The notes: a model not told the origin generated them from the letters alone. Positions 17,670-25,030 are shown, counted from the stretch's first letter. The stretch: DNA of 37,744 nucleotides from JBBDSJ01 sp040905025 (GCA_040905025.1 JBBDSJ010000067.1:1-37744); one strand, 5' to 3'. Numbers and translations are program-made.

Positions 17670-18095
17670 ATGACTTCGCAACCAGGCAACCACCTTGAAA
17701 CATTTCCCAACCCGATGCCGGAACGGGATTTCACTATCCGTATGCGTATTCCTGAATTTACCTGTCTGTGCCCGAAAACCGGCCAGCCTGACTTCGCCGT
17801 TTTACGGCTGGAATACGTACCGGCAGCATTATGCGTAGAGTTGAAATCCCTCAAACTCTATATCTGGCAATACCGGGATCAGGGCACTTTCCATGAAGCG
17901 GTAACCAACAGCATTCTCGATGATCTGGTTGCCGCTACAGCACCGAAATTCATGCGATTAACCGCAGAGTTCAATGTTCGTGGCGGCATCTTTACCACCG
18001 TTGTGGTCGAACACCGGCAACCGGACTGGCAAGCGCCAGCACCGATCGTCCTGCCGCCGGGTGGTGAAAATCAGGGCGAATCGCGAGGCGTTTGA
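17670..18095 (+). CDS. queF: NADPH-dependent 7-cyano-7-deazaguanine reductase (QueF)
   Basis: QueF reduces the nitrile preQ0 to the amine preQ1 in queuosine tRNA modification. The 141-residue protein has the catalytic Cys34 in FTCLCPKTGQPDFA, Asp41 in the same block, and the QueF signature around Glu57 (CVELKSLKLYIW). FHEAVTNSILDDL forms the substrate pocket. The length is that of the single-domain (unimodular) type found in B. subtilis, not the fused form of about 280 residues found in E. coli. No queC, queD or queE is in the window. The stop overlaps a possible TTG start of cysZ, and the two genes form one transcription unit. An AGGT ribosome-binding site lies about ten bases before the ATG. 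Confidence 0.95.
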   Translation: MTSQPGNHLETFPNPMPERDFTIRMRIPEFTCLCPKTGQPDFAVLRLEYVPAALCVELKSLKLYIWQYRDQGTFHEAVTNSILDDLVAATAPKFMRLTAEFNVRGGIFTTVVVEHRQPDWQAPAPIVLPPGGENQGESRGV

Positions 18096-18097
18096 GC

Positions 18098-18877
18098 ATG
18101 ATACCCGCCCGAGGCTTTATAGCCGGATTCCGTACCCTGTTTCGCAGCTTTGAGTTGTTGAAACAACCCGGCGTGCGGCTCTATGTGGTCATACCATTGC
18201 TTGTTAATGCGGTGCTGTTTGCAGTCACATTGGCGTATGCCTTTCATCAGGTTACTGAACTGCGCGAATTTATTGCCGCGCAGTTCAGCCAGCAATGGGC
18301 CTGGCTGGACTGGTTCTTATGGATTCTGTGGCCGCTGTTCATACTGATCAGCCTGTTGCTGGTCTATTTCACTTTTGCGATAGTCGCCAATCTGGTTGCA
18401 GCACCTTTTAACGGCTTTCTGTCAGCAGCGATAGAACGGCACCTGACCGGACAATTGCCGGAAGATGGTAGTAACTGGAAAACCATCCCGCGTGAACTCG
18501 GGCGTGCATTCAAGGCCGAGATTATCAAATTTGGTTATTTTGCCGTGCGCGGTATTCCGTTATTACTGTTATTTGTGATCCCTGTCGTCAATGCCGTCGC
18601 ACCGGTCATCTGGTTTTTTTTCGCCGCCTGGATGCTGGCGCTGGAATACATGGATTTTCCGATGGGCAATCGCGGCTACACATTTCCTGAAGAACGCCGC
18701 CTGCTTGCTGGTCAACGCGCAACGATGATGGGGTTTGGCAGTGCCACATTGCTGCTTACCATGATACCGGTAGTCAATTTCATTGCCATGCCTGTGGCTG
18801 TTGCCGGCGCCACCCGCTTATGGGTTGAGCAGCAACACCGGATCGAAACCGGACAACCGCCGGATGTTGCGGCGTAG
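18098..18877 (+). CDS. cysZ: CysZ-family sulfate transporter (EI24 domain)
   Basis: CysZ is an inner-membrane protein linked to sulfate uptake for cysteine synthesis. The 259-residue protein carries several hydrophobic segments: about 29-50, 75-98 (FLWILWPLFILISLLLVYFT), 145-185 and 210-235. Family motifs include GFRTLFRSFELL near the N-terminus, VAAPFNGFLSAAIE after the second segment, and EYMDFPMGNRGY. I chose the ATG at 18098, with GAGG nine bases upstream. A TTG six bases earlier overlaps the queF stop and is possible. Apart from queF immediately upstream and dksA downstream, no other sulfur-assimilation gene is visible, so its role rests on family membership alone. Confidence 0.9.
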   Translation: MIPARGFIAGFRTLFRSFELLKQPGVRLYVVIPLLVNAVLFAVTLAYAFHQVTELREFIAAQFSQQWAWLDWFLWILWPLFILISLLLVYFTFAIVANLVAAPFNGFLSAAIERHLTGQLPEDGSNWKTIPRELGRAFKAEIIKFGYFAVRGIPLLLLFVIPVVNAVAPVIWFFFAAWMLALEYMDFPMGNRGYTFPEERRLLAGQRATMMGFGSATLLLTMIPVVNFIAMPVAVAGATRLWVEQQHRIETGQPPDVAA

Positions 18878-18916
18878 CATGGCCTTTTGCAACAACCGGA
18901 CGTTGCCCGGAAAGCA

Positions 18917-18945
18917 TTGCCTGAAAAAATTCTTTCTGGTATAGA
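18917..18945 (+). promoter_or_regulatory. Sigma-70 promoter of dksA
   Basis: TTGCCT (18917-18922), exactly 17 bases, then TATAGA (18940-18945) with TG two to three bases upstream of the -10. This is the best sigma-70 match in the window. Transcription would start near 18952 and give a leader of about 84 nt before the dksA ATG, so dksA is probably transcribed independently of cysZ. Confidence 0.7.
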
Positions 18946-19035
18946 TGCGCACTTGTTTCGAGCGCCGACGGATATTTGCGGATATTCAGGCTCGCAAAAG
19001 CGGTTGAAATCAGGAAACTCACAGGGACATTTTTG

Positions 19036-19860
19036 ATGGCAGCGAAAAAGAAAACTGCAGCCAAAAAGAAAGCTGCTGCCAAAGCGGCCAGCAAGTCTGT
19101 CGCCAGGAAGAAAGCTGTTGCGAAGAAAAAACCAGCGGCGAAAAAGAAAACTGCAGCCAAAAAGAAACCTGTGACGAAGAAAAAACCGACTACTAAAAAA
19201 GCACCCGCCTCCAGAAAAAAAACAGGCAAAAAAGCAACCGCGAAAGCTGGCAAGAAAACGGCAACCAAATCAACCGGGTCCGTGGCAAAAAAAGCCCCGG
19301 CCAAAAAAGCTTCTGTGACCCAAAAGGCCGCAGGTCGTAAAAAACCATCTGTAAGTAAAAAATCTACTGTGACCAAAACAACATCTTCAGCAACACCAGC
19401 AAAGAAACCGGCAGCAAAAACCCGCAGCCTTGAGACAAAAATTGCCGATGAGACCCGGCCGGATTTCAAGCCCTATCAGGCAGCCCGCAATGAAGACTAC
19501 ATGGGCGACGACCAAATCGAGCATTTCCGCAAGTTATTGCTCGACTGGAAACGTGAACTGATGGAGGAAGTTGATCGCACAGTTCACCACATGCAGGATG
19601 AAGCAGCCAACTTTCCGGATCCGAATGATCGCGCCACTCTGGAAGAAGAATTTGCACTTGAATTGCGCACTCGTGATCGTGAACGCAAACTGATCAAGAA
19701 AATCAATGAATCGTTGCAGATGCTGGATTCAGGTGACTACGGGTATTGCGAAATCTGCGGTGTTGAAATCGGCATTCGCCGTCTGGAAGCCCGCCCCACC
19801 GCGACGCTTTGTATTGATTGCAAAACTCTTGATGAAATCAAGGAAAAGCAATACGGCTAA
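19036..19860 (+). CDS. dksA: DksA with long lysine/alanine-rich histone-H1-like N-terminal tail
   Basis: DksA binds the secondary channel of RNA polymerase and, with ppGpp, mediates the stringent response. From the ATG at 19036 the protein is 274 residues. Residues about 140-274 are a complete DksA: coiled-coil tip DPNDRA with Asp195, Asp198 and Ala200, and a zinc finger with Cys238, Cys241, Cys259 and Cys262. The region RRLEARPTATLCIDCKTL is nearly identical to E. coli as I recall it. Residues 1-130 are low complexity, built of AAKKK, VAKKKP, TKKKP and similar units with no acidic residue, resembling histone H1 tails and AlgP. E. coli DksA is 151 residues. An in-frame ATG at 18976 is upstream, but 19036 fits the promoter and gives a clean tail. 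gluQ follows. Confidence 0.93.
   Translation: MAAKKKTAAKKKAAAKAASKSVARKKAVAKKKPAAKKKTAAKKKPVTKKKPTTKKAPASRKKTGKKATAKAGKKTATKSTGSVAKKAPAKKASVTQKAAGRKKPSVSKKSTVTKTTSSATPAKKPAAKTRSLETKIADETRPDFKPYQAARNEDYMGDDQIEHFRKLLLDWKRELMEEVDRTVHHMQDEAANFPDPNDRATLEEEFALELRTRDRERKLIKKINESLQMLDSGDYGYCEICGVEIGIRRLEARPTATLCIDCKTLDEIKEKQYG
19042..19167 (+). repeat. Exact 30-bp direct repeat in the dksA tail
   Basis: A 30-base sequence encoding the AKKKTAAKKK-type unit occurs identically at 19042-19071 and 19138-19167, 96 bases (32 codons) apart, in the same reading frame. The intervening stretch is a looser variant of the same A-rich code. Identity at synonymous positions points to recent duplication or homogenisation of the tail. 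Confidence 0.85.
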
Positions 19861-19884
19861 TACCGACAAATAGCGGTTAGAGGA

Positions 19885-19920
19885 TGGAGGACGCAGACGA
19901 ATCCCTCCTGCTTTTCATCT
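19885..19920 (+). terminator. Possible weak terminator after dksA
   Basis: GGAGG, a 14-base spacer, then CCTCC followed by TGCTTTTCATCTT lies about 25 bp after the dksA stop. The stem is only five or six base pairs with a large loop, so this may attenuate rather than stop transcription into gluQ. Confidence 0.25.
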
Positions 19921-19989
19921 TCTGTCCGCTATTGCCTTGCTGCATATTCTCGCCCGGTCATCCGGCCTGAGTCTGCAAGGCTGATTAAA

Positions 19990-20889
19990 ATGACCGGCAT
20001 CAGCGCCAATCCCTACCACGGTCGCTTCGCCCCTACGCCAAGTGGTGCCCTGCATTTCGGCTCGGTTGTCGCAGCCATAGGTAGCTACCTGCATGCCCGT
20101 CATGCTGACGGACGCTGGTCCGTTCGTATCGATGATCTGGATACACCACGTGTGCAACCTGGCGCGGCTGACGCCATCCTGTTTGAACTTGAAGCACTCG
20201 GTCTGGAGTGGGACGGCGAAGTCATTTATCAAAGCGGACAACACAGCCATTATGCTGAAGCACTGCAGCAGTTACAGACAGCCGGTCATACTTTTCCCTG
20301 CGGTTGTTCGCGGCGTGAAATTCAGAAGATTGACAGTGACGGCATCTATCCCGGCACCTGCCGACAGGGTCTGCCGGCCGGGAAACAGGCGCGCAGTATT
20401 CGCCTGCGTGTAGCTGACCATCGGATTACCTGCCATGATCTGTTACAAGGCGATTTCACCCAATCGCTGGCGGCAGAGACAGGCGATTTTATCCTGCACC
20501 GGGCCGATGGTATCCATGCCTATCATCTGGCCGTGGTGGTGGACGACGCCCGTGCCGGTATTAGCCATGTTGTGCGCGGGGCTGATTTGTTGCCCTCCAC
20601 GCCACAACAAATCCTGCTGCAACAACTGCTGGGTTTGCCAACACCAGCCTATTTGCATTTACCCATAGCAGTTGACGCTGGTGGTCACAAGCTTGGCAAA
20701 TCGACCCAGGCCAGGCCCATTGCCGAACTTGCTCCGGTGACTGTGTTGACACAGGCCCTGGAATTCCTCGGCCAACCCCTGCCCCCCACGGCTGCAGCCG
20801 CATCATCGCAGGAATTGCTTGTCTGGGCGGCGCAACACTGGGATACAACACGGATACCGCCGGTCCGTACACAACTGCTGGAATCCTGA
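19990..20889 (+). CDS. gluQ: Glutamyl-Q tRNA(Asp) synthetase
   Basis: GluQ-RS attaches glutamate to the queuosine base of tRNA(Asp). It is a truncated paralogue of glutamyl-tRNA synthetase without an anticodon-binding domain. The 299-residue protein has the class I signature GRFAPTPSGALHFGS (HIGH-equivalent) and RIDDLDTPR. A zinc site has CGCSRRE and YPGTCR, and the KMSKS-equivalent is HKLGKSTQ. The length and the lack of a C-terminal domain distinguish it from GltX. It follows dksA as in E. coli. With queF about 2 kb upstream, two steps of queuosine-related tRNA modification are represented in the window. Confidence 0.96.
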   Translation: MTGISANPYHGRFAPTPSGALHFGSVVAAIGSYLHARHADGRWSVRIDDLDTPRVQPGAADAILFELEALGLEWDGEVIYQSGQHSHYAEALQQLQTAGHTFPCGCSRREIQKIDSDGIYPGTCRQGLPAGKQARSIRLRVADHRITCHDLLQGDFTQSLAAETGDFILHRADGIHAYHLAVVVDDARAGISHVVRGADLLPSTPQQILLQQLLGLPTPAYLHLPIAVDAGGHKLGKSTQARPIAELAPVTVLTQALEFLGQPLPPTAAAASSQELLVWAAQHWDTTRIPPVRTQLLES

Positions 20890-20967
20890 TAGACCATACG
20901 ACCGATTTGCGGCATAGTTGCAGTGCAATCACAGTCAAGGCTTTCGCAGGTTTTGCTGGAGATATTC

Positions 20968-21687
20968 ATGTTTTTCAACCGCCACACCACAACCACGAAT
21001 TCAGAACGGCAGCCCGGCTGTCTGGCCACCCATCAGCTTTTACAAGGTCTTTGCATTTGCCTGCTGTTATGTCTGAGTTCGGCTACAGCAGCAGAAGTTG
21101 ATCGGGTCGTTGTGGTCGCGTTGTTCAATGGCAAAGCCATGCTCGAAATCGACGGCCAGCAACAGCTGTTACGTGACGGTCAAACCAGTCCGGAAGGCGT
21201 AAAGCTAATCAAGGCAACCAGCGAGGAAGCCACTCTGGAAATTGCCGGAGAACAGCAAACATACAAGCTCGGCACGCACATCAACAGCGAATACAAACCG
21301 CGGGAAAGTGGCAGGCTTGTACAAGTCTGGCCTGATACCAATGGCATGTACCGGGTAGACGGGTCAATCAACGGTTTTGCCATGAAGTTTCTGGTGGATA
21401 CCGGTGCGACTTCGATAGCCATCAATCGTAATGAAGCACGCAGGCTCGGTATTAACTATAAACTGGATGGCCGCAAAGGCACGGCGCAAACGGCGTCCGG
21501 ACTCGAAACCATGTACATGGTTACACTTGATCGGGTGCGGATTGGTGAAATTGAATTGCGCAATGTTGAAGCTTCCGTCATTGACGGTGATTACCCGGCA
21601 ACGGCGCTGCTTGGCAACAGTTTTCTCGGCCGCTTGAATCTGAACCGTGAGGCGAGTGTACTGGAGCTCCGGGAAAAACCCCGATAA
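20968..21687 (+). CDS. Exported retropepsin-like aspartic protease (clan AA, TIGR02281-type)
   Basis: From the ATG at 20968 (GGAG six bases upstream) the protein is 239 residues. An earlier in-frame GTG at 20923 lacks a ribosome-binding site. A signal peptide or membrane anchor spans about 25-42 (LLQGLCICLLLCLSSATAAE). A domain of about 60 residues (VALFNGKAMLEIDG to TYKLGTHI) precedes the retropepsin fold. That fold has the catalytic DTG at 144-146 (FLVDTGATSIAINR) and the hydrophobic-Gly flap ALLGNSFLGRLNL, typical of bacterial single-domain aspartic proteases that act as dimers. It lies 78 bp after gluQ (to the chosen start) and converges on the adenosyltransferase gene. No substrate is known; the family assignment is firm. 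Confidence 0.85.
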   Translation: MFFNRHTTTTNSERQPGCLATHQLLQGLCICLLLCLSSATAAEVDRVVVVALFNGKAMLEIDGQQQLLRDGQTSPEGVKLIKATSEEATLEIAGEQQTYKLGTHINSEYKPRESGRLVQVWPDTNGMYRVDGSINGFAMKFLVDTGATSIAINRNEARRLGINYKLDGRKGTAQTASGLETMYMVTLDRVRIGEIELRNVEASVIDGDYPATALLGNSFLGRLNLNREASVLELREKPR

Positions 21688-21702
21688 GACTATTGACAAC
21701 AT

Positions 21703-22248
21703 TCAGGATTGGCGTTGCCATTGTGGCTCATCTGCAGATTCCGCCCGCGCCAGTGTTCGTGCGATCACAAACAAAACGTCCGACAGACGATTTAACCAGC
21801 CCAGTGTATTCAGATTTTGTGGTTCTACTGTGTGCAGCTGCCACATATGCACTTCTGCACGGCGACAAATAGCCCGTGCCATATGCGCATGGGCCGCCGG
21901 CAGACCACCACCGGGCAGAATAAATTCCTTCAATGTGGGCAATTGCGCATTGTATCTTTCCAGTACTGTTTCAAGCGCCTTGATATGTTCTTCAGTAATG
22001 CATGGATGACCCGGCAAGGCCAGCTCCGCACCGATACCAAACAGACGCTGCTGCCAGGCAGCAAGTTCAGCAGCAGTCGATTCCGGCAATGCCAATGACC
22101 TTAATATTCCGAACTGACAACTGAGTTCATCTATTACTCCCATCGCGGCAATACGCGGCCCATCCTTGGGCACACGACTGCCATCAGCAAGTCCGGTTGT
22201 GCCGTCATCGCCGGTACGGGTTGATATTTTAGTCAGTCGTTTAGCCAT
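21703..22248 (-). CDS. Corrinoid (cob(I)alamin) adenosyltransferase, PduO type
   Basis: This enzyme transfers adenosine from ATP to cob(I)alamin, making adenosylcobalamin. The 181-residue protein has the ATP-binding N-terminus KISTRTGDDGTTGLADG, and IDELSCQFGILRS. The second conserved block is ARAICRRAEVHMW with LNRLSDVLFVIART, characteristic of the PduO/MMAB fold and unlike the P-loop CobA/BtuR type. It starts 23 bp after the TonB-receptor stop on the same strand, so it is very likely on the same cobalamin-riboswitch-controlled transcript. That context supports a role in salvaging imported corrinoid. No methylmalonyl-CoA mutase or diol dehydratase is visible here, so the user of the adenosylcobalamin lies outside the window. 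Confidence 0.93.
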   Translation of the reverse strand: MAKRLTKISTRTGDDGTTGLADGSRVPKDGPRIAAMGVIDELSCQFGILRSLALPESTAAELAAWQQRLFGIGAELALPGHPCITEEHIKALETVLERYNAQLPTLKEFILPGGGLPAAHAHMARAICRRAEVHMWQLHTVEPQNLNTLGWLNRLSDVLFVIARTLARAESADEPQWQRQS

Positions 22249-22271
22249 GGTATTAAACGTTTGTTGTCTGG

Positions 22272-24395
22272 TTAATTAAAATCATAGCCCAGTGTCAGCA
22301 GAAAATTACGTTCCGGTAATGGAAAGGCACTAAATCGGCCAGCCACTGCCGTGCTTCTAACGCCAAAGTCAAATGCCTTTTCATCAAGCAGATTGTTTGC
22401 CGATAAACTTAACTGCCAGTTACCCCATTTCTGACTGGCCTTCAAATCGAGAATATCAAATGCTGGTATCTGCTGACCGAAATCATTGGTTTGATCATTA
22501 TCAAAACGTCTTTTGCCGAAATAGCTCCAGTTCGCAGCCAAGCTTAGATTTTCGGTGGCATCCCAGATCAGACCAATGTTACCTGTATGTCTTGGTACCA
22601 GTGGCACATCGTTACCACGGAAAGCGCCCTCAGAAAACTTGGAACGCAAATATGCATAGTTAACGCTGGCAGACAGTGTATCCAGAATGTCCCATTTTAC
22701 TGCGGCTTCAATGCCGGCACGCTCTGTCGGATCGAGATTCTCATTGGCAAATATTGCCGAATTAAAATGTATCTCGTTTTCCAGATCCATATAATAACCG
22801 GTTAAAGAAGCAGACAGGCCAGAGATTGTGTAGTCCACACCCAAATCAAAATGTTTTGCGGTCTGTGGATCAATAACCGAAAACTCCTGCACAAAGGTTA
22901 TCGGGTTTGCCTGAAACAACTCATCAACCGTTGCATACCGTGCGCTACGGCCAAATCGCCCGAAGATGGAAAAATCATGTGTCAGGAAATGCCGGATACC
23001 AATATTCAGCATGGGTTCGGTATCCGAACGATTCAAAGGCGCGGCGGCCGGAGCCACAAACGGACTGGCCGGGGCTGTCGGATCAAAAGTGTCATTTGTA
23101 TCCAGGGTTACACGTTGAACCCGCGCGCCAAGCTCCAGAAAAGTATTATCAGTCACAGTGATTCGATTGTTACCATACAACGCGAACGACTTCTGTGTAT
23201 TGTCCAGAATGTGACTCGGTGTATTGGCTGTCAATGGGTTCAATGATCGTTCTGAGTCATATTCATAATGATAATAGTCCAGCCCAACGATCCATTCATG
23301 AGCGCCGGTAGTAGCCTGAATTCTGGGGGTAATCGACCATGTATTCAGATCGGTATCCAGAAAATTGGCAAAGGTACCCGGCGGGAAAAACGGCGGGAAG
23401 CCGACGAGATCGTCAAAAAAAGCCTGCTGGTTTTTTTGCCGGTAACCGATATCCAGAATGGCTTCGCCGTTGCCATTCAATACAGGCTGACGGATTCCGG
23501 CAGTAACAAATTGACTGTCCTCATCAGCAAAATCATTTGGTGTCCCGGTGCCACGACGATCACTGCGTAATTCATCCAGTCCCATACTGGGATCAACCGT
23601 CCTGACCCCGGGCAAACGTAAATCCTGATCGGAAGCGCCGGCTTTCAGATAGACTTCTGTCACACCAATATAGCGACGGATATCTGCCTGAATATTTTTC
23701 TGGCGCAAATCATTGTTATCACGGTAACCATCAGATTCCAGGTAGTTGGCAGCGATATTGATGGCATAATCCTGATTTGCCCACTGTACAGAAGCTTCAC
23801 CTTGCCGGGTATTATAGGAACCATAACCTGCTGAAACCGATCCCTTCATCGTGTCCGCCTGCGCACGTTTGGTAACAATATTAATCGCTCCGCCTACTGC
23901 GCCATCGCCATACAGAACACCGCCGGCGCCACGCGTTATCTCAATCCGCTCAATATTATGAATTGGTATTGCCGCATAGTTGATTGAGGAAAGATCTATA
24001 TCATTAAGCCGCCGGCCATCTACAAGAATCAGGGTATTTTGTGTGCCACTGGCGCCAAAGCCGCGGATATCCACGGTGCTGCGAACGGCCGAATTTCCAA
24101 ACAAACTGCGGCTGAGCACACCCGCTTCAAGCGATAATAAATCAGGCAGATTCCTGGCCGGTGACTTTTCGATCTGTTCAGCGGTGATAATGGTAATGTT
24201 AGCGGGCGTGAGTTTAATGTTCTCATCAATTCTGGTAGACACGACAGAAATCGGTTTGAGTTCAATCTCATCATCGCCCGGCGTCTGGGCCACCGCATCA
24301 GAACAGGCAAATGTTAGCAGCAAACCTGTGGAGAAGATTTTTCGGGATATTATTGAACTATTTATATGTAGCTTGTTATTGGTAATGTTTTTCAT
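22272..24395 (-). CDS. btuB: TonB-dependent outer-membrane receptor, probably for vitamin B12
   Basis: The 707-residue protein from the ATG at complement 24393-24395 has a signal peptide (to about FACSDAVAQ). A TonB-box-like stretch (ELKPISVVSTR) precedes the plug domain, with NLPDLLSLEAGVLSR, STVDIRGFGASG, LILVDGRRLND and IERIEITRGAGGVLYGDGAVGGAINIVTKR. A beta-barrel of about 550 residues follows, ending in an aromatic-rich strand (FLLTLGYDFN). An upstream in-frame TTG at 24452 would add 19 unlikely residues. A GGGTGG ribosome-binding site precedes the ATG. B12 specificity is inferred from the cobalamin riboswitch in its leader and the adenosyltransferase downstream, because plug and barrel motifs alone do not distinguish BtuB from siderophore receptors. 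Confidence 0.88.
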   Translation of the reverse strand: MKNITNNKLHINSSIISRKIFSTGLLLTFACSDAVAQTPGDDEIELKPISVVSTRIDENIKLTPANITIITAEQIEKSPARNLPDLLSLEAGVLSRSLFGNSAVRSTVDIRGFGASGTQNTLILVDGRRLNDIDLSSINYAAIPIHNIERIEITRGAGGVLYGDGAVGGAINIVTKRAQADTMKGSVSAGYGSYNTRQGEASVQWANQDYAINIAANYLESDGYRDNNDLRQKNIQADIRRYIGVTEVYLKAGASDQDLRLPGVRTVDPSMGLDELRSDRRGTGTPNDFADEDSQFVTAGIRQPVLNGNGEAILDIGYRQKNQQAFFDDLVGFPPFFPPGTFANFLDTDLNTWSITPRIQATTGAHEWIVGLDYYHYEYDSERSLNPLTANTPSHILDNTQKSFALYGNNRITVTDNTFLELGARVQRVTLDTNDTFDPTAPASPFVAPAAAPLNRSDTEPMLNIGIRHFLTHDFSIFGRFGRSARYATVDELFQANPITFVQEFSVIDPQTAKHFDLGVDYTISGLSASLTGYYMDLENEIHFNSAIFANENLDPTERAGIEAAVKWDILDTLSASVNYAYLRSKFSEGAFRGNDVPLVPRHTGNIGLIWDATENLSLAANWSYFGKRRFDNDQTNDFGQQIPAFDILDLKASQKWGNWQLSLSANNLLDEKAFDFGVRSTAVAGRFSAFPLPERNFLLTLGYDFN

Positions 24396-24510
24396 CTGCA
24401 CCACCCGCGCATAGAGACAATTAAGTTCTACGGGAGCACGCGACGAAATCAACTGCTTAAAATCGCAGGAGTATTCTCGCCACTATTGCCCACCGCAATA
24501 TGGTTATTAA

Positions 24511-24894
24511 CGCGACAGGCCGGTCTCCGGGCTCATGGCTGATTGCAATTCAATATAAGGAACCTCTGGTTTATTCAGAGGTTCCTGCAGTACATGGATG
24601 TACTGCCATTTTTCAACCTTTTAAGTGGTTGAAAAATGAAGAAAGTCGAAAATCATAATTTTCGATTTTCGTGCTCTGAGAATTCACGGATGAATTATTC
24701 AGAGCTTCTTTGAATCTCAGCAATCCGTGTGAATCGCCTTCCCGTCTGTAACAACCAGACAGTGGCTGGGTAATTCACCCTTTTCCATTTACCGTTGCGG
24801 GGGCAGCGCCGGCCTTGTTTGCATGGAGTTTATGCAAACGCACCGGCTTCCCGTTTCACCTTGCCACATGGATTGTGGCAAGGCACCTGTAGCG
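24511..24894 (-). ncRNA. Cobalamin riboswitch, unusually large (about 384 nt)
   Basis: Read on the minus strand, the core elements occur in order. They are AGGTGCC (24888-24882), GGTGAAACGGGAAGCCGGTG (24860-24841), CCCCCGCAAC (24803-24794), GCCACTG (24766-24760), GGGAAGG (24743-24737) and the B12 box AGCCCGGAGACCGGCC (24533-24518). The P1 stem pairs 24886-24894 with 24511-24519 (eight of nine bases). Known cobalamin riboswitches are usually about 200 nt. The excess here is mostly a 185-nt domain at 24541-24725 with five hairpins. A further 8-bp hairpin (24817-24839) sits inside the GCCGG/CCGGC arm. It lies upstream of the TonB receptor and adenosyltransferase and would repress them when B12 is present. 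A short hairpin (ATTGC/GCAAT) follows it before the ATG. Confidence 0.95.
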
Positions 24895-24935
24895 CATAGA
24901 TACGGCCAGAAACAGCCGCAATCTATTTGCGATGC

Positions 24936-24965
24936 AGCATAGTGTGTGCAGTAATTTCATGTCAA
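24936..24965 (-). promoter_or_regulatory. Promoter of the cobalamin-riboswitch transcript
   Basis: On the minus strand TTGACA (24965-24960) is followed by 18 bases and TATGCT (24941-24936). Transcription would start near 24929, about 35 nt before the P1 stem of the riboswitch. The perfect -35 and the position directly upstream of the structured RNA make this the likely promoter. Confidence 0.7.
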
Positions 24966-24966
24966 A

Positions 24967-24979
24967 TGAATTGCATTCA
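24967..24979 (+). promoter_or_regulatory. MetR-like operator upstream of metH
   Basis: TGAATTGCATTCA fits the TGAA-N5-TTCA consensus of MetR, the LysR-type activator of metH and metE in Proteobacteria, and the T-N11-A pattern of LysR-type sites. The dyad extends one more pair on each side (ATGAA/TTCAT). It lies about 50 bases upstream of a candidate metH -10 and next to the -35 of the divergent riboswitch promoter. A wider inverted repeat, TGTGCAGTA/TACTGCACA (24945-24953 and 24980-24988), encloses it. No metR gene is in the window. Confidence 0.5.
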
Positions 24980-25021
24980 TACTGCACATGAGGCTGTCTA
25001 CAAGCAATTTCAGCTGAAAAA

Positions 25022-25030
25022 TGTTAATAT
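25022..25030 (+). promoter_or_regulatory. Candidate metH extended -10 element
   Basis: TG, one base, then TAATAT (25025-25030) makes an extended -10 that would start transcription near 25037, 30 nt before the metH ATG. There is no recognisable -35 at 16-18 bases upstream, consistent with dependence on an activator such as MetR. The ATG itself has no clear Shine-Dalgarno. Confidence 0.4.

Noticed and set aside
18780..19469. Minus-strand frame of 229 codons opposite dksA, rich in Phe, Ala and Val
   Set aside because: It is the complement of the Lys/Ala repeat tail: AAG/AAA codons read backwards give Phe and Leu, and the lack of stops follows from that composition. It has no ribosome-binding site or family likeness.
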